A stretch of 64,000 bases of DNA from Kroppenstedtia eburnea (GTDB lineage Bacteria > Bacillota > Bacilli > Thermoactinomycetales > DSM-45169): contig NZ_CP048103.1 in assembly GCF_013282215.1 (NCBI RefSeq), positions 1,054,001 to 1,118,000 of the forward strand. Reading direction: 5' to 3'. The notes beneath the pieces are model-generated. The model had not been told where the DNA came from, did no database searches, and saw nothing but the letters and a program-made list of their open reading frames with translations. Shown here piece by piece: positions 10,063-16,823 of this stretch. A program made the translations under genes and the position numbers. Each line of letters begins with the position of its first letter. Positions within the stretch are counted from its first letter, which is position 1.

Positions 10063-10339
10063 CTAGAAGCATTGTGATTTACTGTATTTGAAGGCGGTCG
10101 GGATTGGGTTTCACATCCCGTCGATCCAAAATCACTCCATGTGAAACCCACCCACCCTACATAGCGAGACCGGGAACGGAGTGACCTAGGCGAGACTTGT
10201 ACTGGTGAGTGCATAGCGAGACCGGGTGCGGAAGCACCCTGGCGAGACTTGTGCTGGTAAGTGCATAGCGTGACCGGGGAGCGAACCTGGCACGACTTGT
10301 GCCCTATGGGTATGAACGGGTTTTTCACAACGCTTCTAG
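10063..10339. repeat. MITE-like element, copy A (with three hairpin units)
   Basis: 277-bp non-coding element. It starts CTAGAAGCATTGTGA and ends TCACAACGCTTCTAG, a 15-bp terminal inverted repeat with one mismatch. Next to the left end is an inner palindrome shared by all copies (GGATTGGGTTTCACAT... paired with ATGTGAAACCCACCC). Between this and the right end lie three tandem units of 51-52 bp. It fills most of the 475-bp gap between araM and msrA. Related copies are at 10993, 20462, 33219, 35530 and 42098. No coding potential was seen. Confidence 0.85.
10160..10314. repeat. Three tandem 51-52-bp hairpin units within copy A
   Basis: Units start at 10160, 10212 and 10264, each opening CATAGCG(A/T)GACCGGG and carrying (C/G)GA(G)ACTTGT in the second half. 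The middle unit folds into GGGTGC-GGAA-GCACCC, a six-pair stem with a GNRA tetraloop; the other units keep weaker versions. Two inverted-orientation units are found in copy D, and none in copies B or C. Confidence 0.8.
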
Positions 10340-10393
10340 GGTTGATGTCGCAGTGACCCATGGCAGAAAATACAGGGAAAGTCGCGACAGGGA

Positions 10394-10422
10394 TTGTCGC
10401 CGGGTGTATCCTTGGGTAGGAT
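10394..10422 (+). promoter_or_regulatory. Probable sigma-A promoter of msrA
   Basis: TTGTCG (10394-10399), 17-bp spacer, TAGGAT (10417-10422), about 50 bp before the msrA start and just outside MITE copy A. Confidence 0.45.
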
Positions 10423-10469
10423 AAGAAGAAACCGGATGATGCCCGGTGATGGAAAAGGAGTGGGATCTG

Positions 10470-10940
10470 ATGGCACGTGCCACATTTGGAGCGGGATGTT
10501 TTTGGGGCGTGGAGGAGTTCTTTCGCCAGATGAAAGGTGTCACCTCCACGGCTGTCGGATATATGGGGGGGACCACGGAGAACCCCACTTATGAGGACGT
10601 CTGCACTGACCGAACAGGTCACGCTGAAGTGGTGGATCTGGAGTATGACCCTTCGCAGATCACCTATGAGGAACTGCTCCGGGTGTTTTGGGAGAACCAT
10701 AACCCGACCACCCTCAACCGGCAGGGTCCGGATATCGGTACCCAGTACCGTTCTGTGATCTTTTATCATTCGCCGGAACAAAAGGAAGCAGCGGAAAAAT
10801 CCAAACAGGAGCTGGCAGCCTCAGGTAAATGGAAAGATCCTGTGGTGACTCAGATCGTACCGGCGGCCCCCTTTTACCGTGCGGAAGAATATCATCAACG
10901 CTATCTGCAGAAGCGGGGGCAATCTTCCTGTCACCTGTGA
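10470..10940 (+). CDS. msrA: Peptide methionine sulfoxide reductase A
   Basis: 156 residues; reduces methionine-S-sulfoxide in oxidised proteins. The catalytic GAGCFWG motif puts the nucleophile Cys near residue 10. [16 protein letters not shown] and [12 protein letters not shown] are the usual MsrA blocks. A C-terminal Cys (QSSCHL) could act as resolving cysteine. ATG 10470 is chosen because AAAAGGAG ends 9 nt upstream; GTG/ATG codons at 10446/10449 lie before that site. It is a single gene with its own promoter and a strong terminator. No msrB lies next to it. Confidence 0.95.
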   Translation: MARATFGAGCFWGVEEFFRQMKGVTSTAVGYMGGTTENPTYEDVCTDRTGHAEVVDLEYDPSQITYEELLRVFWENHNPTTLNRQGPDIGTQYRSVIFYHSPEQKEAAEKSKQELAASGKWKDPVVTQIVPAAPFYRAEEYHQRYLQKRGQSSCHL

Positions 10941-10948
10941 TCACTGGA

Positions 10949-10984
10949 AAACCCCGTCTCCCGATGAAGGAGACGGGGTTTTTG
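10949..10984 (+). terminator. Terminator of msrA
   Basis: Stem AAACCCCGTCTCC / GGAGACGGGGTTT with loop CGATGAA, followed by a short T run. Confidence 0.85.
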
Positions 10985-10992
10985 CCGGGAAC

Positions 10993-11130
10993 CTGTAAGC
11001 GTTGTGATTTATGCGTTCATGGCCGGTCGGGATTGGGTTTCACATGTCGTTTTCGTTGTTCTTACGATCCAAAATCACTCCATGTGAAATCCAACCCTCC
11101 CTTTGAGGGGTTTTTTCACAATGCTTCTAT
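10993..11130. repeat. MITE-like element, copy B
   Basis: 138-bp copy without hairpin units. Ends are CTGTAAGCGTTGTGA and TCACAATGCTTCTAT (degenerate at the CTAG). The inner palindrome (GGATTGGGTTTCACATG / CATGTGAAATCCAACC) is intact. It sits between the convergent msrA and pyruvate oxidase genes, and its right end contains the CTA that is read on the minus strand as the TAG stop of the oxidase gene. Confidence 0.85.
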
Positions 11131-12821
11131 GTGGTTGCCTGTTCGTCTTTCCGCTCCTCCAACCATTCCTTCAACAGATGGACCGCATAATTTTTTGCCT
11201 GGCTGAAGGTGACTTGGGCCGGCATCGGTGCTTCATCGGGGTCGACGAGTACATCGAGAATCACCGGTTTCTTGGTTTCAAAAGCTCGCTGGAGGGCGGT
11301 TTTCAGTTCGTCCCGGGATTCGACCCGGATGCCGATTCCGCCGCAATCTTCCGCGTAGCGGGCAAAGTTGGGGTTGGTGAGATCTGTTGCAAACTCGGCG
11401 TTGCCCATCACTTCCTGCTCAAATTTGATCATGGCGATTTTGGAGTTGTTCAACACGATCACCACGATGGGCAGGTTGTACTTCACCGCCGTGACAAAAT
11501 CGGCCATGGTCATGGCGAATCCCCCATCCCCGACCACGGCGACCACCTGTTTGTCCGGGAAAGCCAGTTTACCCGCAATGGCGCCGGGCAGTCCGCAACC
11601 CAGGGTGGCCAGCCAGCTTGAGATGATGAATTTCTGGTTGCGGACGAGGAAGTTGCGCGCCATCCAGACGGTGACATTTCCCACATCGCAGGAAATGACG
11701 GCATCATCGGCGATCACTTCCTGCAGAGCGACCGGAACCGTTTGCGGACGGAGGGGAGTCCGGTCGGCCTCACCCTGCACTTTCATCTCCTCCAACCAAT
11801 CTTTCATCCCTTGTTGATGACGGTGCAAAAATTCATCCTCCTGTCTTTCGGACAGGCGCCCGTTCAACTGCTGAAGGGTGTAAAGGGCATCTCCCGCCAG
11901 TCCGACATCCACCGGAGTGCGCTTCCCGATCTGGGCCGGATTGGAGTCGATGTGGATGGTTCGGGCATGGTGGGGCAGAAATCCGATAAAGGGGAAGGAG
12001 GTGCCGATCATCACCAGGGTTTCCGCTTCCCGCATCGCGTGATAGGCCGGTTTGGTGCCGAGAAGCCCCAATCCGCCGAGGCAATAAGGATGATCGTCGG
12101 GGATCGTCCCTTTTCCGGGCAAGGTCAGCACGATCGGTGCTTTCAATTTCCGGGCGAAGGTGATCAGTTCCTCCCGGGCGTCGTGGGCTCCCCGACCGGC
12201 CAGGATCACCGTTTTCCCCGGATTGGACAGAAGGGAAGCGGCTTTTTCCAAATCAGACTCCCGGGGGATGGTCCGGGAAGGGACGAAGATGGAACTGTTC
12301 CCCCGCACATGGCGCTCCACTTTGAAGGCGGGGATGTCATCGGGGATATTCAGATGGGCAACTCCCCGGTGGGTCATCGCCATCCGGAGGGCCTGGATGG
12401 CGATGACGGGCAGTTGCTCGGCGGACATGGCCCGCTGATTGTAGACGGTCACATCGTCAAAGAGTCTGTCCAAGTTCACCTCCTGGAAAAAATCCGTACC
12501 CATCAGGTCGGTCTCCACCTGGCCGGTGATCGCCAACACCGGGGCATGATCCAGTTTGGCATCGTACAATCCGTTCAACAGATGGATCGCCCCGGGACCG
12601 GCAATAGCCATACAGACTCCGGGCTTGCCGGTCAATTTGGCATAGGCGGACGCGGCCAGCGCCCCGGCCTCTTCGTGCCGGACCTGGATAAAGCGGAGTT
12701 TCGGATGCTTGCGCAGGGGTTCCATCAGCCGGTTGATGGAATCCCCCGGCATGCCGAAGATCACCTCCACCCCCCACTCCACCAAGACATCCATCAAGGC
12801 ATCACCTGCTGTCTTCCCCAT
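11127..12821 (-). CDS. TPP-dependent pyruvate oxidase-like enzyme
   Basis: 564-residue thiamine-diphosphate enzyme of the acetolactate synthase/pyruvate oxidase family, most like B. subtilis YdaP. The N-terminal PYR domain has FGMPGDSINRL with RHEEAGALAA (catalytic Glu region). A middle Rossmann domain follows. The C-terminal TPP-binding domain has GDGGFAMTMADFVTAVKYNLP with an Asn downstream for Mg/TPP. It probably oxidises or decarboxylates pyruvate. GTG 12824 and ATG 12821 are alternative starts behind AGGAGG (8 and 11 nt). The stop codon lies in the end of MITE copy B. A terminator separates it from the upstream YeeE gene. Confidence 0.85.
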   Translation of the reverse strand: MGKTAGDALMDVLVEWGVEVIFGMPGDSINRLMEPLRKHPKLRFIQVRHEEAGALAASAYAKLTGKPGVCMAIAGPGAIHLLNGLYDAKLDHAPVLAITGQVETDLMGTDFFQEVNLDRLFDDVTVYNQRAMSAEQLPVIAIQALRMAMTHRGVAHLNIPDDIPAFKVERHVRGNSSIFVPSRTIPRESDLEKAASLLSNPGKTVILAGRGAHDAREELITFARKLKAPIVLTLPGKGTIPDDHPYCLGGLGLLGTKPAYHAMREAETLVMIGTSFPFIGFLPHHARTIHIDSNPAQIGKRTPVDVGLAGDALYTLQQLNGRLSERQEDEFLHRHQQGMKDWLEEMKVQGEADRTPLRPQTVPVALQEVIADDAVISCDVGNVTVWMARNFLVRNQKFIISSWLATLGCGLPGAIAGKLAFPDKQVVAVVGDGGFAMTMADFVTAVKYNLPIVVIVLNNSKIAMIKFEQEVMGNAEFATDLTNPNFARYAEDCGGIGIRVESRDELKTALQRAFETKKPVILDVLVDPDEAPMPAQVTFSQAKNYAVHLLKEWLEERKDEQATT

Positions 12822-12897
12822 CACCTTTAAAACCTCCTCATGAATCCATGCTGTTAAGAGGAGTGTTTTCCCGGGGAAGTCGGATTATGTGGATCCG

Positions 12898-12929
12898 TGA
12901 AAAAACCGATCCCTGAAGCGGGATCGGTT
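12898..12929 (-). terminator. Terminator of the YeeE/YedE gene
   Basis: Stem AACCGATCCC / GGGATCGGTT with a six-base loop. On the minus strand it is followed by a run of T. It could work in both directions. Confidence 0.8.
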
Positions 12930-12935
12930 ATCTTT

Positions 12936-14201
12936 TTAACAGACGGAATCATCAGGCTTGGGATTCTTCATGCCGAAGAGCCTGCGCAGGGGAAGGCCGA
13001 CGGCGGTTCCCAGCAGGGCCATCCCGATCCAGACCCAGCCATGGAGACTGAAGGAGGCGATGCCGCTGAAGAAAGCCCCGATATTGCATCCGTAGGCGAG
13101 CCGGGCACCGTAACCCATCATCAGCCCTCCGATCACCGAGGCGAGAGCGATCCGTCCGCGGACCTTGCGGATGGCATAGGTCCCGGCGGCGGCGGCCGCG
13201 GTCATGGCGCCCAGGATGATGCCGAAGTTCATGACACTGGTGGCATCGGCAGTGACGGGTTTGTTCAAGGCGGTGCCCCTCTCCCCGGACCAGTAGGCCC
13301 AATGGGTGACGTCCACCCCGATCCCCTGGAGGAACTTGGAACCCCACAAGGCAAAGGCGGAGGTGATCCCCCAGGGTTCTCCTTTGATCGTCAGGGTGAG
13401 AGCATTCAACACCGCCAACCCAACCGCCGCCGCCCACAAGGGCCAGGAGCCCCGAAGCAACCGCCTCCACCCCTTGGCGGCGGGGATCGGCTTGATGATC
13501 GGCGGGCGTCTCTTCCGGCTGATAAGGATGGTGATCCCGGCGATGGCGGCGAAGAGCGCCATCTGTAAAACCCAGGCGCCACCATAGCCGAGGCCGGTGG
13601 TTTCCGCCAGGGAGACCGGAGGCAGGGATGGGACTTCGTGGGTCCAGAAGCCCCAATGCCAGGCGCCCAGCACCGATCCGGCGATAAAGGCGACAAGGGT
13701 GATCAAGACGGGAGTGCTTCCGCCGCCCACAGCGAACAAGGTCCCTGAAGCGCAGCCCCCGCCCAACTGCATTCCGATCCCAAACAGAAAGGCTCCGACG
13801 AGCAGGCTGAGACTGAGGGGGGAGACGGAAGGCTGGGGGTGCACCCCAAAGAAGCCGAATCCGGAGGAGAAGATCAAGGCAAACAAAGTGGAGGCGACGG
13901 CCAGCATCAGCATATGGGCGCGCAGGCCGGCTCCCTGTCCGACGGAGAGAAGCTGACGAAAAGCCGAGGTGAACCCGAACCGGGCATGATACAACGTGTA
14001 TCCCAGCAGCAGTCCGATGGTGAACAGGAGGCACTGTTTCAGCCCCTGGGTACCGTTGATGACCGCACCCAGCCCGCCGATGGCGGCAACAGCGATGGCC
14101 AGTGTCCCGAGCCGAGGGGAGGGAAGGGCAGGTGCGGCGGCGGACAGCGGCCTCTTGGTGCCCAAGGGTTGGGCAGGAGTTTGCATGGACAAAGGAATCA
14201 T
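12936..14201 (-). CDS. YeeE/YedE-family sulfur transporter
   Basis: 421-residue polytopic membrane protein made of two DUF395/YeeE-YedE halves. Each half carries the conserved cysteine motif: QLGGGCASGTLFAVGGG near residues 145-160 and YGCNIGAFFSG near residue 370. Family members import thiosulfate or other sulfur compounds by relaying them along such cysteines. The start ATG has AAGGTGG directly upstream. It is divergent from an ArsR repressor, with inverted repeats in both promoters, so sulfur-responsive control is likely. No TusA- or rhodanese-like partner is adjacent, although trxB lies beyond the regulator. Confidence 0.88.
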   Translation of the reverse strand: MIPLSMQTPAQPLGTKRPLSAAAPALPSPRLGTLAIAVAAIGGLGAVINGTQGLKQCLLFTIGLLLGYTLYHARFGFTSAFRQLLSVGQGAGLRAHMLMLAVASTLFALIFSSGFGFFGVHPQPSVSPLSLSLLVGAFLFGIGMQLGGGCASGTLFAVGGGSTPVLITLVAFIAGSVLGAWHWGFWTHEVPSLPPVSLAETTGLGYGGAWVLQMALFAAIAGITILISRKRRPPIIKPIPAAKGWRRLLRGSWPLWAAAVGLAVLNALTLTIKGEPWGITSAFALWGSKFLQGIGVDVTHWAYWSGERGTALNKPVTADATSVMNFGIILGAMTAAAAAGTYAIRKVRGRIALASVIGGLMMGYGARLAYGCNIGAFFSGIASFSLHGWVWIGMALLGTAVGLPLRRLFGMKNPKPDDSVC

Positions 14202-14245
14202 ACCACCTTATCCGATTTATTTAGTGGGGTTTTTATTTGAGTGAT

Positions 14246-14274
14246 ATATTACAATAGGCGGTTGTAAATGTAAA
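14246..14274 (-). promoter_or_regulatory. Promoter and operator of the YeeE/YedE gene
   Basis: Read on the minus strand: TTTACA (14274-14269), 17-bp spacer, TAATAT (14251-14246). A perfect inverted repeat TTACAA-N7-TTGTAA (14249-14267) overlaps the spacer and -10, where an ArsR-type repressor would block transcription. Confidence 0.6.
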
Positions 14275-14348
14275 TATGCAGACAGGGCCACCGGATGAAA
14301 AATTGCAGGTACGCCGAGGATAAGTCTATATGGGATGCCACCGACGCT

Positions 14349-14377
14349 TTGACAATCATATAAGAATATGCTTATAT
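14349..14377 (+). promoter_or_regulatory. arsR promoter with palindromic operator
   Basis: TTGACA (14349-14354), 17-bp spacer, TTATAT (14372-14377). The inverted repeat ATATAAG-aatatg-CTTATAT (14358-14377) covers the spacer and -10, as in autoregulated ArsR/SmtB genes. Confidence 0.7.
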
Positions 14378-14395
14378 ATGGGTGAGGTGGTGGTC

Positions 14396-14719
14396 ATGGA
14401 CTTTGACCAGTTGGCAGATTGCCATAAAGCCCTGGGGGACAAAACCCGCCTTCGGATCCTCGCTCTTCTGAGGGAAGAGGATTTGTGCGTCGGGGAACTG
14501 GTGGAGATTCTGAAGATTACCCAACCGGCTGTCTCCCAGCATGTCCGAAAGTTGAGGAACGCCAGGTTGGTCAAGGAACGGCGGCAGGGCCAGTGGGTCT
14601 ACTACTCCCTGAACGGACAGGATTATCCGTACTTCCCTTCATTGCTCCGCTCTCTCCCCGATCAGAGCCACGAGATCGAACGTTTGAAAGAGGCAGGAAA
14701 GAAGGGGGTTTGTACCTGA
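14396..14719 (+). CDS. ArsR-family transcriptional repressor
   Basis: 107-residue winged-helix repressor. The recognition helix is in ITQPAVSQHVRKLRNARLVKER, followed by the wing (RQGQWVYYSL). The metal-site box reads DLCVGELVE with a single Cys where metal-sensing ArsR proteins have CVC, so classic arsenite sensing is unlikely. Other cysteines sit near the N terminus (ADCHKAL) and at the C terminus (GVCT). Start ATG 14396 has GAGGTGG 5-6 nt before it; an in-frame ATG at 14378 overlaps the -10. Divergent from the YeeE transporter, so its likely signal is a sulfur species or redox state. Confidence 0.85.
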   Translation: MDFDQLADCHKALGDKTRLRILALLREEDLCVGELVEILKITQPAVSQHVRKLRNARLVKERRQGQWVYYSLNGQDYPYFPSLLRSLPDQSHEIERLKEAGKKGVCT

Positions 14720-15104
14720 GGGGGACATGCCGCCTCCTGTGGAAAGAGTCAGGGCTGTTGATTAACCAGAAAATGGGCGATGGAAGGGAGTCGTGTGCTG
14801 CCAAAGCGACCTTTGTACCACAGGCACTACAATCTCGATGGGCTGAAGCCCTGGGATGAAGGTTGCCATCCTACCCAGCGGAGAATCTGGAGAGAGGGCG
14901 TTTAGGGGCAACATTCTTCCTTGTGTTGCTTCCGTAAGGCTTTGCCCCTGCCCGATCGGAAGATTCGTAGCGGCCAGTTATTACTTCCTTGCTGGATGGC
15001 AACCGGAGCGTGGTAGAACACGATCTCCCCACCCAAAATATGGCTAATCATCACGCCTGGGAAATTCGCTGATCTCTGAAATTAACGTCTGGAGGTTCGG
15101 ACAT
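14720..15104. other. 385-bp gap before trxB
   Basis: No supported gene. It holds a 30-bp stretch (14751-14783) that recurs at 35501-35535, and a 41-codon open frame at about 14782-14907 that resembles nothing I know. The trxB promoter is presumably at its right end, but I cannot point to clear hexamers. Confidence 0.4.
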
Positions 15105-16055
15105 ATGCACAAAGTGATTATTCTCGGAACGGGTCCGGCGGGCTTGACCGCCGCGATCTATCTGGCTCGGGCCAATATGAACCCGCTGGTGATTGAAGGT
15201 CAGGAGCCGGGGGGCCAATTGACCACCACCACTGACGTGGAAAACTTCCCCGGATTCCCTGAAGGAATCCTCGGGCCGGAATTGATGGATCACATGCGGA
15301 AACAGGCGGAGCGGTTCGGTGCCCAATTCAAACGGGGCTGGGTGACCGATGTGGATCTTTCCGATCGCCCTTTCAAGTTGACAGTGGAGGGGGAAGGGGA
15401 GCTGACCTGCGAATCTTTGGTGATTTCCACCGGAGCCTCCGCCAAGTTGCTGGGAATCCCCGGGGAGAAGGAAAACATGGGTCAGGGAGTAAGTACCTGT
15501 GCCACTTGTGACGGTTTCTTCTACCGGGGCAAAAAGATCATTGTGGTCGGTGGTGGCGACTCCGCCATGGAGGAGGCCAATTTCCTGACCAAGTTCGCCT
15601 CTGAGGTGACGGTGGTTCACCGGCGGGATGAGCTCAGGGCTTCCAAGATCATGCAAGACCGGGCCCGGGCCAACGAAAAGATCAAATGGGCCCTCAACCG
15701 GGTCCCGGTGGAAGTGGTGACCAAAGAAGAGGGCGGGATCAAAGGGTTGAAGGTTCAAAACAAAGAGACCGGCGCAGAGGAGATCATCGAAGTCGATGGC
15801 ATCTTTGTCGCCATCGGTCATCGTCCCAACACCGGTTTTCTCAATGGTCAGCTGAACACGGACGAACTGGGCTACATCCAAGTAACCCCGGGCACCACCC
15901 GGACCAACATCGAGGGTGTCTTCGCCTGCGGGGATGTCCAAGACCGGGAATACCGCCAGGCGATCACGGCGGCGGGCACCGGCTGCATGGCGGCCATGGA
16001 CTGTGAGAAGTTCCTGGAGGGGGCGGCTGCGGTCGACTGGAGCAAGTCCCTCTGA
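15105..16055 (+). CDS. trxB: Thioredoxin reductase
   Basis: 316 residues, standard for low-molecular-weight TrxB, which reduces thioredoxin with NADPH through FAD and a disulfide. FAD site GTGPAG at residues 8-13, redox pair CATC at residues 132-135, NADPH site VVGGGDSAMEE, and the second FAD motif GVFACGDVQD near the C terminus. ATG 15105 follows GGAGG by about 9 nt. Monocistronic with its own terminator. Confidence 0.95.
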   Translation: MHKVIILGTGPAGLTAAIYLARANMNPLVIEGQEPGGQLTTTTDVENFPGFPEGILGPELMDHMRKQAERFGAQFKRGWVTDVDLSDRPFKLTVEGEGELTCESLVISTGASAKLLGIPGEKENMGQGVSTCATCDGFFYRGKKIIVVGGGDSAMEEANFLTKFASEVTVVHRRDELRASKIMQDRARANEKIKWALNRVPVEVVTKEEGGIKGLKVQNKETGAEEIIEVDGIFVAIGHRPNTGFLNGQLNTDELGYIQVTPGTTRTNIEGVFACGDVQDREYRQAITAAGTGCMAAMDCEKFLEGAAAVDWSKSL

Positions 16056-16063
16056 GAATAAGG

Positions 16064-16096
16064 AAAACCGGCGGAGTGAGTCCGTCGGTTTTTTTT
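16064..16096 (+). terminator. Terminator of trxB
   Basis: Stem AAAACCGGCGGA / TCCGTCGGTTTT (one G-T pair) with a short loop and a run of eight T. Confidence 0.88.
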
Positions 16097-16118
16097 ATGA
16101 TCGCAAGGGGATGTTTTG

Positions 16119-16155
16119 TTGACGTACTGGTAGTACTGTAATAGTATAATCAGTA
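16119..16155 (+). promoter_or_regulatory. Promoter and probable TetR operator
   Basis: TTGACG (16119-16124), 17-bp spacer, TAGTAT (16142-16147). TACTG occurs at 16125 and 16134, and its inverse CAGTA at 16151, giving an inverted repeat TACTG-N12-CAGTA around the -10. This suggests autoregulation by the TetR protein that follows. Confidence 0.5.
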
Positions 16156-16186
16156 TCATGGGTGTTTTTGGAAAGGGGGTAGTCCC

Positions 16187-16789
16187 TTGGAAGGTAAGAC
16201 CCGAACCCGAATTCTGCAATTTGCGACGGAGCAGTTTTTTTCCGTGGGGTATACCCAAGTGTCGGTGGACGATTTCACCACTGAATTGAGAATGAGTAAA
16301 TCCACCTTCTACAAGTATTTTTCGGGCAAGGAGAAACTCCTGTTTGAAGTGATCGATCACTTTTTTAAAGAGGTGGAGACTGACATCCTGGACATTCTGG
16401 AGAACGATGCTCTGGATTTGATCCGAAAAATCAAAAAATTCCTGCTACTGATGGGCCAACGGATCTCCAAGATCCGGATCGCCGCCTTTCAAGATCTCAA
16501 AAGGTCTGTCCCCGAGGCTTATTCCCGTTTGGAAGAGCGCCGAAGAGAAGTGATTCTGAACAAGCTCGTCCTTTTGTTTGAAGAAGGGGTTATAACAGGC
16601 ATCTTCCGGGAGGATCTGGATCAGCAATTGGTGGTGACGATCATCATGAACGCCATTCAAAACCTGACGTTGCCCGAGTTTTTGGCCCAGACTCCCTATA
16701 CAATGGAGGATGTGTTCAAGCAGGTGTTCACCCTGGTGATCGAGGGCAATTTGACCGATTCGGGTCGGGAAGGTTTTTACCGCGCCTGA
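16187..16789 (+). CDS. TetR-family transcriptional regulator
   Basis: 200 residues with an N-terminal TetR helix-turn-helix (residues about 8-50: ILQFATEQFFSVGYTQVSVDD, then SKSTFYKYFSGKEKLLFEV) and a divergent helical ligand domain. It starts at TTG 16187, 7-8 nt after GAAAGGGGG; no ATG fits. It lies 34 bp before the PEP synthase/rifampicin phosphotransferase-like gene and probably shares its transcript, so it may repress that gene as well as itself. Ligand unknown. Confidence 0.85.
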   Translation: MEGKTRTRILQFATEQFFSVGYTQVSVDDFTTELRMSKSTFYKYFSGKEKLLFEVIDHFFKEVETDILDILENDALDLIRKIKKFLLLMGQRISKIRIAAFQDLKRSVPEAYSRLEERRREVILNKLVLLFEEGVITGIFREDLDQQLVVTIIMNAIQNLTLPEFLAQTPYTMEDVFKQVFTLVIEGNLTDSGREGFYRA

Positions 16790-16823
16790 CCCTCAAATCC
16801 CGGTTGAAAGAAGGGATGGACAG

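Noticed and set aside
10160-10314. Regular repeats resembling a CRISPR array
   Set aside because: Units are contiguous with no unique spacers, fold into hairpins and lie within a larger element; no cas genes are near.
11742-12830. Plus-strand open frame opposite the pyruvate oxidase gene
   Set aside because: Low-complexity Gly/His/Gln-rich product; the minus-strand gene has clear TPP-enzyme motifs.
14782-14907. 41-codon open frame before trxB
   Set aside because: No ribosome site directly upstream and no similarity I recognise; kept only as part of the gap description.
14720-15104. Possible riboswitch or T-box leader before trxB
   Set aside because: No recognisable riboswitch core, specifier or antiterminator.
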